From positions 111,015 through 175,014 of the forward strand of contig NW_019174001.1 in NCBI RefSeq assembly GCF_001642475.1: DNA of 64,000 nt. Reading direction: 5' to 3'. The notes under the pieces are model-generated. The model searched no databases, was not told the DNA's origin, and saw only the letters and a program-made list of their open reading frames with translations. This document shows, piece after piece, positions 44,794-55,584 of this stretch (positions are counted from its first letter, which is position 1; every line of letters starts with the position of its first letter). Source of the stretch: Fonsecaea monophora (Eukaryota > Ascomycota > Eurotiomycetes > Chaetothyriales > Herpotrichiellaceae). The position numbers and the translations under genes are program-made.

Positions 44794-46044
44794 CGTGGGG
44801 GCGCTTATGAGTTGTGCTCTCGGTAGAGATGAAGATGGGGAAAATCAGGTTCAAGAGAGCCGGAGTTGGTAGGAAGACTTATAAAAAGAATAGGAACCAC
44901 ATGTTGTCGGATGTTGATCCGTCACAAGAGGCAAAGGACCTTGGACGGTATTGAAAGGACTGCCATGACTGCCTAGCGAGGCTAAATACCGGTTCGTGGA
45001 ATGTTCGAAGAGGCTGGGGGGTTCGAACTGTTCAAGTCACAAGCGCCCGTCATGCGCCAACTAAGGTTCTGGATTCTCGCCTCTTACTCAAACCCCTCTG
45101 AACTTTCCCTGATCAGCTTCCTGAAACTCCGTCCTCGGTGGTTCTGGTGGTTGTGGTCCAGGTCTGAACATGATTCGTGGAGACGCGCTGCCCTCCTGTA
45201 GTTTGGGTGTGGCGCAAGCTGGGGCGATGAATCAGAGAACTTTGTGTTGTTCAAAGTTCCCTCGTCGTTTTCGCTTTTTTGGCTGATCCCCAAAGAGAGC
45301 GGGACGCCCGATTTTCTGGGGAGCGCCGACGTCCCTTGAGATTGCCTGAGAGTAGTGTTAGGTAGCCTCTTTGGATCCCTTGATTGTCGCTCACCTTCGC
45401 CTCTGTTGGTAATGAGGAGGAAAAGGCATCCCACCAGCCGACGTCATCACGATGGTCGCCAAGCCCGCCAAGCCGTGAATGGCTGTGCTCCTCATTGGCT
45501 GGTAGTATGTGTCAAATCCCAAGTACCCAGGGGTTTTGTTCGCGAAGATATGGTGAGCCCTGTATATACAACAACCCGGGTCCCGACCCGTTCTTTCAAG
45601 TCCCTGCGTGAGGGATGAGACAGCACAATATTCCCAAAACTCCCGCAGCCCATGAACATGAGTTACACGATCATCAAGCTGTTCACCGCTTCTCAGGCAC
45701 CACACACGAAACAGTCGGCCCCATTGTTCCCTGCCTTTTAGCTAGCGGCAGCGTCCTGCGCCTTGAGCCTTAAAATTCGACTTAAGAAAAGCCCTCGGCA
45801 TATTGCAGGACTATCACTGACAGCTAAAGTCAAATGAAAGATGTTTGGAGAGTAAGATTTGGTGACAGTTTGCCTGTACATAGGTCTGCGCGACCCCGTC
45901 AATGGCTGCCTTGCGCACTATAGCTCCTCCAGGCGCCTGGTAATGCTTACATATGTCCCAGTAGAATTTTTGTTCAAGCTGTCATAAAAGTACATTGAGC
46001 CTCGACGACAAAAGGCCGCAAGAGCAAAAAGCCTCGAGCAGACA
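44794..46044. other. Intergenic region holding one weak spliced-gene candidate
   Basis: About 1.25 kb between two minus-strand genes. It contains a possible two-exon small gene on the minus strand (see the separate entry). The rest is without features. A CCAAT pentamer on the minus strand overlaps the candidate start. Confidence 0.4.
45084..45495 (-). CDS. Low-confidence two-exon small protein candidate (about 120 aa)
   Basis: An ATG at 45495 opens MRSTAIHGLAGLATIVMTSA, a plausible short targeting or membrane segment. After 33.7 codons a good fungal intron is visible: donor GTGAGC, branch CTAAC, acceptor CTCAG, 49 nt (45394-45346). Exon 2 (45345-45084) then gives a Ser/Asn/Arg-rich, low-complexity C-terminus. 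The intron is the main evidence. There is no recognised domain and the second exon looks unconserved, so this may be an untranslated transcript or chance. Included so that the intron signal is not lost. Confidence 0.22.
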
Positions 46045-47235
46045 CTAGCCGACAACTTCGCCTGCATCTACCAAAATCGGGTTCCAGGGTTTGGCTCCGG
46101 GCTCTTCCATTTCGCTGGGCAGTCGAAATTCGGTCGGGCTGTAGAGATACCAACCCTTGAGCGCTGCGACAGCTGCTCGTGTTCTCGCTTCGTCCAAGCT
46201 GGCCCCTGCACCTTCTCCTAACAGGTCACTGCCTGAATATATTCCCACCACAAAGACAGGGGTCCTGCTCTTCCGACCAGTTTCACTCAAAATCTTGGCC
46301 ACAGGTGCCTGGAATCCTTCTCTTCCACATAGTCGACTCAAATCTCGGGTGGGGTTCTTGAACTGGAACAGACTCGACATGTCCAATTGTCGAGACATGA
46401 AGTGGTCACTGTAGAATTTCTTCGCGGCTGCTCTTCCAGCATGCAAGTATACTGCGCCAATCACCGCTCTCACAAAGTTTGTGCTGGCTCGTTGTAGAGT
46501 AACGCCTTTCGAGGCCAAATCCTCGGCCGATATTGGACGTTCTGGCAGTTCGCCAAACTGATCGTTGTGTACCGACTTGGCGCTTAAACTCCGCGTCCAT
46601 TTCGCTCTCGGATCACTATTGCTGCTGCTTGATCCTGAAGCTCCGTCTCCGACTCCTAGAGCTTGTTCCGGCGGCATTCTCTTGAACTGCAACAGACCTG
46701 GGTCAACCTCCCCTCCAGGCTCCGCCGCAGCTTCCACACCCCATTCTCTGGTCATCTGCGTCAACGTCGCCGGACCATGATATGCGTACATGGCCGCGTA
46801 TATGACGGCGAGTGGTAACCTTGGGTATTGACTTATAATGTACTCGGAGGTGTAGAAACCCAACAAATCATTCCCAAGCAGAGCAAATGCTTTGTTGTTG
46901 AACCGCATAGAGCGATCCGCCGAGTCGTCAATGAGGGTTCGTGCCAGAGTTTCGAGGGGAAATCGAGAAGGTAGGGCAAGTCGAGCATGCAAGGCAGCTA
47001 GTTTGGCAGACGTTTTCGCTGCGGCAACCGGAGGTGAGGGTAGCTTCATGAGTTCTTCCTCCGACAGGTACGGTCCATCTGTGGCCTGATGGAGAGATTC
47101 ATTTTCGGGTTCTGAGGGCGCAGCGGCAGTCGCTTGGAACCGTCGATGGAGGTGGAACTGACATTGAAGAGGTTCTGGTCTCGTTCGAGGTGAGAGTACA
47201 GTGCCGCTCCATCTCAGGAGCCTCGACCTCTTCAT
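46045..47235 (-). CDS. MRPL3: Mitochondrial large-subunit ribosomal protein mL44 (MRPL3)
   Basis: mL44, an RNase III-like protein of the mitochondrial large ribosomal subunit, catalytically inactive in known homologues. The ATG start (context TTCATGA on the plus strand) gives 396 aa beginning MKRSRLLRWSGTVL with an Arg-rich presequence (...HLHRRFQATAAAP). The RNase III-like domain begins near residue 91 (RFPLETLARTLID) and includes FNNKAFALLGNDLLGFYTSE. A Ser/Gly-rich insertion follows, and a dsRBD-like end lies at about 320-360 (GEGAGASLDEARTRAAVAAL). The frame is open further upstream but only to a non-ATG codon, so this start is preferred. Confidence 0.9.
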   Translation of the reverse strand: MKRSRLLRWSGTVLSPRTRPEPLQCQFHLHRRFQATAAAPSEPENESLHQATDGPYLSEEELMKLPSPPVAAAKTSAKLAALHARLALPSRFPLETLARTLIDDSADRSMRFNNKAFALLGNDLLGFYTSEYIISQYPRLPLAVIYAAMYAYHGPATLTQMTREWGVEAAAEPGGEVDPGLLQFKRMPPEQALGVGDGASGSSSSNSDPRAKWTRSLSAKSVHNDQFGELPERPISAEDLASKGVTLQRASTNFVRAVIGAVYLHAGRAAAKKFYSDHFMSRQLDMSSLFQFKNPTRDLSRLCGREGFQAPVAKILSETGRKSRTPVFVVGIYSGSDLLGEGAGASLDEARTRAAVAALKGWYLYSPTEFRLPSEMEEPGAKPWNPILVDAGEVVG

Positions 47236-49555
47236 GAGAACTGAAAGAGCCTTTTGTAAACTCTGGAGTGACTGCGCAGTGCTCTCGACAAGGTTGATGG
47301 AATAGAAACCCTGAGGGTGATTGAGCGCTGGGTGCCAGCGAAATCGATGGTGCAAGAGACTTTTTCTCCTGCGACACGAGACCACGGAAAGTTGAACGCG
47401 AAAGGAAATTCGGCTGGAGAGACATCAGCCAATCATATTTTGTCTTGGCAGCCGAGCCTGAAGAGGCCGTCGTTCTGTGCGTCCCTGATCTCTGTTTCCT
47501 TTCCACCTCATTCACTAACAAAACATGTTTTCTCAATCTAAAAGTTATCATCGCCGTGGCAAGCATCCATATCTTTGCGGCTTGAACATATGACAAGTTG
47601 AAGACAAGATATCCAAGCCAATGTAGACGCCAAGTTCTTCCAGAATGGGGATTTACAGGATAAGCGTCAGCTCAGAGCCATGGCACTCTTGAGAGGTTCC
47701 AACAATCATCATGGCCGTCTGCATCGCTGGCGGTATTGGTAAGACAGGCATACACATTATTGGTCTGTTGCCCGGCTGCAAAAGTACCTTCTTAATTCGC
47801 CTCTTGCCGGGGCCAAACTGCTGCACCAAGCGGTGCCTGTCATCAGATGGAACTGGTTAAACCCTTCAGCTGTTATACTCCCTCTCACGCGCAATTTCTC
47901 AGGCCACAGAGGACATCTGCAGTCCATCTCATCTCACTAGAGATTCCCCACCCTGCAAACCTAATAAATGCCTTTACAGAACTAGCAGCTGGAAACTCCC
48001 AACGGAGAACCATGTTGAGGTCGTCATCCATCATATTGGCAAAGTTCGGCACCACCTGGTGGGTATTGGAGTGAAATAGTGCGTGGTCTGCACAACTTGT
48101 CTGTCATGAGTGAGCCTCAGGATCGCAGGCTCCCACTGACTTGCTGGTTGGCTTCAGGTGGGTCAAAGAGAGAGGATGTCGCAGCAATAACCGACCCACA
48201 ACAAGGAACGAGAACATATTTCACGCAGCTTTTCAGGCCGGCAAGATTCCGTTCACTACTGCTTCTGATATTGCCGACGTGCCATATTCCACATTAATCC
48301 GTGAAGCTTCACGGCTTTTCGGCTGTTGGCTATCAGGATCAAAGCTATTGAGTTACGATGAGGTGAGATAATCCGACTTGGCAATGAAGTCACAACAACG
48401 AGGCCCACAGGTGCAGAGAAGAGACTGCTACCCAGTTGAGCAATGCGTTAAAATGCAAAAGTGGGAATTCAGTCTGTCTGCCGAGGGCGATATGCAGAGA
48501 TACATCCAAGCCGGATTCGCCGGACAGTCTACGACCAGAATGTAGGGCAGCTGAATTGAAATGGCTGGTGGAAGGGGCACAGTAACAGCCACTTCTTCTA
48601 GGAAATTCCACGAGAGCAATCAAAGAGGGGGAAACCCCGAATCTAGGAAAGGGAATATTACTGCGAGCGGGCCGTGGCTGATGTCGAATAGCTCCAGTTT
48701 GGGCATACGGACGAAGAGGCAAGCAAAAAGAATCCTTGCTTGTCTTTGGTCAACAGGTACTACCTCGCTAACGCGGCTCCACGGTAAATGCTGACAGTGT
48801 CTGTCTGTTCCTGTTCGCCAAACCCGCCGAACCCGCCACAGCATTATTAAAACCTGCGGTGTTGGCCAAAATCTCGCGGCGGGGAGTCTTGGCTCCCGCA
48901 AGGCTTGTGTACCTGTCTGTATCTATTATTGGGAAGCTTGATATAGTAAGCACTTCTAGAAGCCAAGACCGACCGAGCGGAATCCTACACCTACGACTAC
49001 TGTGGACGAATGGGTCTTTCGGCGGTGCTGCTATAAGGGCATTGGGTGATTTGGGCTCGTCCAGGCGATATTGGGTATAGTGACTTCCATTCCGCCATCG
49101 AGCCAATCGACATAGTCGCCTTGGCGAGCGCTTTGTCACGCCGCGCTTCCCAGGCGCAGTATATACGCATCTCCCGATTTGGACAGGTGTGTAATTCTCC
49201 CAGTGGTTCTAGTGGATACTGACGACTGGTTCATCCGAGGAATCGGTCTTACTTCGTATATGCGGAATACACCATACTGTCCTTTGAGAAGGGACATCTG
49301 TGGTGGGGTGGAATGGGTATAAAGATGCCATGAGTTCCTCACCAGTCATACGATTCCTCTCCTCATACAACACAGACAAAACAACAAACCAACCAACTTA
49401 CTACCTTTCCTTATTTTTTTTTATTTCCTTCCTTCATTCTTTCCCTACATTCTTTGAGCCCAACTGCTCTACATCCATTCTTTCTAGCAGCCAATAAGAA
49501 AATATCTAATCCCCAAAGCTTTTCAACTCAACAACAAAACAACATAATCCGAAAA
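47236..49555. other. Intergenic region upstream of the two-repeat secreted protein
   Basis: About 2.3 kb between divergent starts. No supportable gene. The right part is a recognisable strong-promoter layout: TATAAA, then a CT-rich tract, then a CAAC/AAAC-rich leader before the next ATG. The left part should hold the mL44 promoter. Confidence 0.5.
49318..49323 (+). promoter_or_regulatory. TATA box of the secreted-protein gene
   Basis: TATAAA, 233 nt before the ATG, followed by a long pyrimidine-rich tract (about 49400-49450) and an A/C-rich leader. This arrangement is typical of highly expressed filamentous-fungal genes. Confidence 0.6.
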
Positions 49556-50287
49556 ATGCATTCCAAGGCCATCGTTCTCTCTCTCCTCGCCGCTACCGGT
49601 GCTTTTGCTGCTCCTCACAGCCGTCGCAACTACGACGACAAGGTCAACGTTGCCCTGAGCGATGGAGGTGAAACCGGCGCCCAGGTGAACCTCAAGTCCA
49701 ATGTCAGGGACATGGCCGCCCCGGCCCTCAGCGGACCTTTCAACTCGATCGAGATCCGACTCGGCGAGGACGTCCAGAACAAGGAGCTCCGTTGCCAGGC
49801 TCTTGACAACTATGGAAATCCCATTGTGGCCACACGCGGTGCCAACATCGACACCACCTTCTCCGATGCCGACAAGGGCGCCTGGACCTTCCGCGAGTCC
49901 AGCTATGTCAGCGAGGTTGTTTGCGACCCTTCGTTCGTGAAGATCGACCCGGCCTCGGATGAACTCAACTTGCGCGTCATCCTCCAAAGCCAATCCACCG
50001 AGACCGGCTCGCAGACTTCCCTGCCTGCGGGCTACCGCGCCGAGTCGGCTCCCGTCGCCACCAGCGGTCCCTTTGAAACCGTCGAGCTCTCCGTCGGATC
50101 GTTGGTCGAAAAGCAGGACTACCGCTGCCAAATCCTCGATATCCACGGCAACCCCCTCATTGTCCTCAGAGGCGCGAACCGAGACATCACCTTCTCCGAC
50201 GCCGACAAAGGTGCCTGGACCCTGGAGACCCCGAGCGAGGTCAGCGACATCGTCTGCGACCCTACCTTTGTTGCCCAAAAGCTGTAA
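49556..50287 (+). CDS. Secreted protein made of two tandem about 100-residue repeats (243 aa)
   Basis: Residues 1-18 are a clear signal peptide (MHSKAIVLSLLAATGAFA, cleavage near AFA-AP). The mature chain is almost entirely two copies of one unit, roughly residues 28-128 and 133-239. In the best 70-residue block (59-128 versus 170-239) I count 40 identities by eye, including RCQ, GNP, RGAN, TFSDADKGAWT and VCDP. Each copy has exactly two cysteines with identical spacing (C80/C123 and C191/C234), suggesting one disulfide per copy. No catalytic motif was recognised. Codon use is strongly C-biased and the promoter has a TATA box with a CT-rich leader, indicating high expression. The ATG chosen is the first to give a signal peptide (GAAAAATGC). 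Candidate extracellular effector, surface or stress protein; function unknown. Confidence 0.88.
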   Translation: MHSKAIVLSLLAATGAFAAPHSRRNYDDKVNVALSDGGETGAQVNLKSNVRDMAAPALSGPFNSIEIRLGEDVQNKELRCQALDNYGNPIVATRGANIDTTFSDADKGAWTFRESSYVSEVVCDPSFVKIDPASDELNLRVILQSQSTETGSQTSLPAGYRAESAPVATSGPFETVELSVGSLVEKQDYRCQILDIHGNPLIVLRGANRDITFSDADKGAWTLETPSEVSDIVCDPTFVAQKL

Positions 50288-50768
50288 ATGAATGAGCTAT
50301 GAATGGTGGGGAAATACACGGGCGGGGGCCGGCACGACAGAACAGAGAGTCATGAAGGGTTGACTGCCACTGGCAAATTGTTTGCATGGGACGGATCTTT
50401 TGTTACTTGAGTTGCATAGCGATTGGCGTTTTTGTGTTTTCTTATCAGCATTAGCGACTGGCGTTCTGTGTTGTATGATTTAATAGACACTCCTTTAGCA
50501 GTACTTAATCACAAGACATATTCTCTGTGACCCGAGAAGATGCGCAATGCCCTGCTTTCGTGAAGTGACGAGTCCCGACCTGGAGAGACTGCAAGAGATC
50601 ATACGCCAAGTGCTTCTGCGCTTCACCGTATTCTACGGTCGATCACTGACCTCAACACATGTAGATCAAGATATCTCGATGTGTATCAACCAGCAGTCTC
50701 GCATTCTCCATCTGCAGCCTCCAATTGATTAGACCGGACGGATTGATCCTAGCCGTGCACCCCAGGAC
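50288..50768. other. Intergenic region / possible unrecognised 5' exon of the next gene
   Basis: About 480 bp. The sequence CTAACTTGTCTCAG at 50773-50786 is a strong branch-plus-acceptor, hinting that the downstream regulator has an upstream exon, but I could not find an intact zinc cluster here. In two different frames, fragments resemble pieces of one: C-K-R-S-Y-A-K-C near 50600, and R-T-C-L-T-C near 50765. Confidence 0.4.
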
Positions 50769-53179
50769 ATGTCTAACTTGTCTCAGTATCAAACTGTGTT
50801 CCGGATCATTAAACCAAATACCCCTAGACGGGCCGGTCAAGCAGCCAAGCGCAAGCATCAGACCAACGGCTTCTCTGCCAACCCTTCTGGCATCTCTGCT
50901 CCTGATCGCAATGTCAACCTTAACAATGGAGACAATATATCCAGGGCCCAGTCTCGGCTACAAAAACTCGAGGTAATGGTGACGACGTTGATGCAGGCAA
51001 ATGAGAGCACACATGGGCAGAGTGGACAGGCAACGCCTCCTCATTCTGACAATAGTCTTCAGACACTGTCGACGAGCGTACACTCCGACACAGTTCCAGC
51101 GTCCTTGGCGACGGACGCTTCGTCAGCGGCAACATGCTCGCTGCCGAACGGTCATCTGGCTATCAGAGGTGTTGAAACCAGATACCTCGGGCCTACTCAT
51201 TGGGCTGCGATCCTAGAAAATGTTTGTTTGTACATCGTTGCTCTTGACCGGGTCGTCAGCCTCACCGTGCACAGATTAAAGATATTCAGGAATGTCTTGC
51301 GCCGGAACCAGAAGAGGCAGAGGACGGGGACTTCTCGACATACAGGAACGACCCCGACATTGTCCTGTCCGATCTACAGCCTTTGTCCATGGCTGAGGTT
51401 TGCACTTCTCTGCCTCCCCGAGCCGTGGTGGACAAGTTACTTTCAGAGCAGTTCAATGCGCGATTTTTACATATCCGTGAGCGCTCTTCGTTGGTTTGTT
51501 GTAGAAACATGGCTTATCGTTGCAGCATTTATACACAGGCAAAAGTTTTTACGAGAGGTAGGTCTCACCTTAAGACCACTGGCATTGGAAGATATGGGAC
51601 ATTGATGACTAGCAGTACGAATCATTCTGGAACGATCCCTCATCAACCTCTTTCCTTTGGATTTCGATGCTTTTCTCGCTCATCCATCTGGGCTCTCGGA
51701 TTGCACGACCCGGAGAGACAGACTTTTTTCAGTCCCTCAAAGAAGCTTCGGGCCTGTTCTTCACGAACGCGGGTCGAGCTTTAGTCGCTGGTCATTACCA
51801 GAAGGCTCGTCCCTACAGCGTCGAAGCTATGCTGCTCTATGCCATCAGTAGGTTCTTTCAGCGAGGGGCTTCTGAGACTGAGCCTTGGCTGTTGATGGGG
51901 GTGGCTGCCCGTCTTGCTTTGAGAATGGGATACCACCGAGACCCGAGTCATCTTGCTCACATTTCGCCGTTCGAGGGCGAAATGCGTCGGAGAGTCTTCT
52001 CCACGGTGCAGACCTTTGAACTACTCTTGTCCTTTCAGGCAGGACTGCCAGCCATTATCCACGAGGAGGACTATGACACAGCACCGCCAAGCAATCTGTT
52101 CGACGAAGACTTTGACGAATATTCTACGACAATTCCTCCATCGCGGCCGCCCACGGACCCGACGCCGATGCTTTACTACTGCTACAAAGGCCACCTAGCG
52201 CAGGCATTCAGAAAAGTGGCGCAGCAGGCTCTGTCACCGAGATTTCCAGCCTATGCGGATGTCTTGAGCTTGGACGACGAACTCCGTAAGATTCGTGCTC
52301 GAATACCGCCGAGCCTTAGATGGAGGCCGCCCGGGTCTTCCATCACCGACGCGACTCACACAATAGTGCACCGGCTCAACGTCGAGCTGGTCTATCAGAA
52401 GGGCATGATGATCCTTCACAGGAAGTATCTGAGTCACGACAGGACGAACCCTAAATTTCAATATTCACGGAGTGCCTGCATCGGCGCCAGCTTTCAGATG
52501 CTGCAATATCAAGCTGAGGTTGACCGAGCCACCCGGCCCGGAGGTTTGTTGCACAACAGTCAGTGGACGTCGGCGAATCTGGCACACCATGATTTCCTGT
52601 TGGCAGCTATGATTACTTGTCTTGACCTATATGAATCTCACCGGCAGACCGGCTCAGAGGCCATGCCAACACTGGACTTGGATGCGCAAAGGATGAGATA
52701 CGATGCTCTGAAAGTCTCGCACGATATTTGGCAATCACAAACATCAACCTCGTCAGATGCTAGGCGAGCATCGAATATTCTCGCCACCATGCTCTCAAAG
52801 ATCCCCAGGCCAGGACCCCAAAAGAAAGAGGAAGTGACTGGAATTCACAGCGCAACCGCAGATATAATTCAGCCACTGTCGCAGGAGAAGTTGGACTCCG
52901 CAAGGACCGTAAGCGCGAACCAGAGTGGCCCAGGACACAACCCTTTGCCATTGGATAACCCTACGATACCCCTGCCTGATGATGTGCTTGGGGTCATCCA
53001 CGATCCTGCATCCCGGGAGCTTCTGGACGTGTTCTTTAGCGATTCAGACATGATTGACTGGGTTAGTTCTGTCTTCCCTCTCCCATGGTCTGTTGTCGTT
53101 GCTAACCAAGTCGTCGCAGGGTATTCTCGATCAATACATCCAGGATGGGTCAACACCGATGAGGTCTTTCGACTTTTGA
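50769..53179 (+). CDS. Fungal_trans-domain transcription regulator; N-terminal zinc cluster not found (about 730 aa)
   Basis: Five inferred exons: 50769-51221, 51275-51476, 51526-51557, 51616-53061 and 53120-53179. Introns are 49-58 nt. The last has the canonical GTTAGT...TGCTAAC...CGCAG and replaces a longer open frame with a short C-terminus (GILDQYIQDGSTPMRSFDF). Splicing gives the family order: a dimerisation-like SRLQKLEVMVTTLM (about residue 60), RYLGPTHWAAILENIKDIQ, PRAVVDKLLSEQFN, HIPFIHRQKFLREYESFW, then the Fungal_trans core (LWISMLFSLIHLGSRIA; PFEGEMRRRVFSTVQTFELL). These regulators normally start with Zn2Cys6; none is visible in frame, so the 5' end is either incomplete or degenerate. 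It lies 247 bp upstream of, and on the same strand as, a CipB-type oxidoreductase, a possible target. Confidence 0.75.
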
Positions 53180-53425
53180 AGCCCGATATACCGTGAGAGA
53201 CTGACCAGAGACATACCCAGAACGTCTTGTGCTGAAGCACCGTCTCGGATCAGTCTCTTTTATGCAGTTGCACTCCCGTCTCGTCTATTAGCGGCTTGGC
53301 AACCCAGGCACAAGTCAATGTCGATTCAGGCTGCCGTTTTGACTTGGCCATCCATCGCCATCTCCCATCTCTGCAGCATCAGAGAGTCGATCTGGTTTAT
53401 TTCGATTCAAAGTAGACAGACGAAA

Positions 53426-54550
53426 ATGACTCTCGAGAACAGCGCGGCGTTCCTCGACGGACCACGACAATGTCTCAGAGTGGGACCCGCCAGCATTGGG
53501 AGGCCTGGCCCCGGAGAGATTCTGGTCAAAAACCATGCCGTTGCAATAAACCCAATTGATATCCTAGTCCAAGATCTGGGCCTGTTCATTCAAAATTGGC
53601 CCGCAATTCTTGGACATGATATCGCCGGAGAGGTGGTCGAAGTGGGCAATGGAGTGACTGAGTTCGAGCCTGCAGCACGCGTCACAGCACACGCCCTGGG
53701 GTTCATAACCGGAAAGTCTGAGGGTTGGGCGTTCCAAGCATATACCGTCATCCCAACACATGCCGCAGCAGCTATCCCACAAAGTCTGAGTTATGAGGAT
53801 GCTGCTGTCATACCGATGGCTTTCTCCACCGCCGTCGGAGGACTCTACCAAGATGGCTTCCTGGGTTTGCCGCTTCCACAGAACACCCACGAGAAGACGG
53901 ACAAGACTCTCCTAGTCTGGAGTGGCAGTTCGAGTGTGGGCAGTGCAGTCATCCAGCTAGCTGCTGCCTCCGGGGTCAACGTCGTTGCAACTGCGTCTCC
54001 AAGAAACTTCGACTATTGCAAGTCCATTGGCGCAGCGGAGATATTTGATCATGCTGATGAGAATATTGTTGAAAAGCTGGCAACCAGGCTGGAGGGTAGT
54101 AGCCTGCTCGGCGCTTTCGATGGTAAGCGTGGAAGTGAAATTAGCCGATATTGTAACATAACTAACATCTACTTCAGCCTTCGGTGCGGAAGACAGCACT
54201 CGGAAGGTTGCTGAAATTCTCTCACGAATTGGAGGCGGTTTGATCGCTACAGCAGGGCAGCCACCGGCAGAGCTGCCGGAAGGTGTCACGGCTAAACAAA
54301 GTAAGTCATCGTCTGACGATACGTCTGGAGAAAGGCTACTAATGTAACGTCAGTGCTGGCAGGATTGGTGCCAGACACAGATGTCGGCAAAGCTCTCTGG
54401 AAGGATTTTCTTCCGGCTGCGTTGGCGAGCGGCCAATACAAACCTGCCCCCCGCGCAAATGTCATCGGTGAAGGGTTGGGTAGCATTCAAAGTGGGATTG
54501 ACAGGTTGAAACAGGGAGTTTCTGCAAGCAAAATCGTGGTCAAGTTGTAG
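53426..54550 (+). CDS. CipB-type zinc-binding-like MDR oxidoreductase (338 aa)
   Basis: Medium-chain dehydrogenase/reductase, quinone-reductase/CipB-like branch, presumably NADPH-dependent. Three exons: 53426-54122, 54178-54300 and 54354-54550; introns of 55 and 53 nt (GTAAGC...TTCAG; GTAAGT...GTCAG). Family marks are the N-terminal GroES-like domain (AINPIDILVQDLG, PAILGHDIAGEVVEVGNGV) and the Rossmann entry LLVWSGSSSVGSAVIQLAAA, with CKSIGAAEIFDH following. The catalytic and structural zinc cysteine sets of classical ADHs are absent, as usual for this branch. The C-terminus is SASKIVVKL, normal for the group. The start ATG (AAAATGACT) gives a normal-length N-terminus. The substrate cannot be told; the adjacent regulator suggests inducible expression. 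Confidence 0.88.
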
Positions 54551-54791
54551 GCAAGAAATTCATACTCGGTAGATAGACGTGCAATGCGCTAGAAGAGGCA
54601 AGTATGCCGATGAAGCTCTCGGCGGCCAATCACAGTTGGGCCTTTGAAACTGCACTGCACGGCACCTCGATCGAGTCTCATTCTCCCTCTCAAGCTCATT
54701 CACCATCTCACCCACTTTACCTTCCTCTCCTCACCCTCTATATTGATTTCCGTCCTCCCCGCCGCGACTCTCACAAGACCTCACAACAACG

Positions 54792-55197
54792 ATGGGCGGA
54801 GGCGGCAAAGTCGCTTACCCGAAGCACGTCTGGTCCCCCGCCGGTGGGTGGTACGCACAACCTCACAACTGGCGAGCCAACACGCTCGTCATGGGCGTGG
54901 TCATTGCCGCGTGCGCCGGACTTGCCTGGAGAGTCTCGGCGAACAGGGAAGTCCGGACCAAGATGCCAGAGAAGGACGTGTTTTTCCCGAGCCGGTAGTA
55001 AGTTCGATCCCGAGCACCAATTGGTTGGTTGGTTTGATGCGTTTGGGTGCGAGTGTGGGAGAGGTTGTCGGAAGGGGTTGTGCTCGATGGAGATGCCTTG
55101 TATCGTTTTTTTCAGGAGCGCTGGGGACTTATGCTGACGGTTTTGCAGTTGGAGCAAACAGATAATCGAGCACGAAAAGGCGCAGAAGGGCCAATAA
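54792..55197 (+). CDS. Small conserved single-pass membrane protein (84 aa)
   Basis: Two exons, 54792-54997 and 55149-55197. The 151-nt intron (GTAAGT...TTGCAG) joins FFPSR-Y to WSKQIIEHEKAQKGQ, giving a coherent C-terminus. The N-terminal block KVAYPKHVWSPAGGWYAQPH is the type of short, aromatic-rich conserved segment seen in small fungal mitochondrial membrane proteins; one hydrophobic segment follows (LVMGVVIAACAGLAWRV, about residues 32-48) and then KMPEKDVFFPSRYW. I have seen this architecture in widespread small fungal proteins but cannot name it with confidence; an accessory subunit of a respiratory complex is possible, but that is inference. The gene starts 241 bp after the oxidoreductase on the same strand. 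Confidence 0.78.
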
Positions 55198-55584
55198 ACC
55201 ACGAACCGGTCTTCCACATTACCCTACCGACACAAAATGAACGTCGAGCGAACCCAGCCATTTTCTCTCTTGAGCAAGAAGGCACTGCTCCATTGTACAT
55301 ACTTTCAGAATACTTGAGGCACGGCGCGCATTTGGCTGGGTTGTGACGACTGTGCGAGCGCCGGAGGAGAGAACAAGCAGCAATGAAAGAGGCCCACTGC
55401 AGAGTATCAAGACATTAGGGAGGCAGCACAAGAATTATAAAACTGTACATATCACACCGCCGTCAAACATGAAAGGAACCCTGCCGTGCTCGACCGGTCT
55501 TGCAGGAACAGCTAGTTCAAGGTCTTCATTGACAAATCAATGACACTTACGAGACTTGGAGATACTTCTTTCGGCAGTGTATGT
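55198..55584. other. Intergenic region between convergent genes
   Basis: A 387-bp gap; 3' regions of two convergent genes. No gene or notable element seen. Confidence 0.5.

Noticed and set aside
50547..50732. Short ORF considered as 5' exon of the Fungal_trans gene
   Set aside because: No zinc cluster and no good donor linking it to the downstream acceptor.
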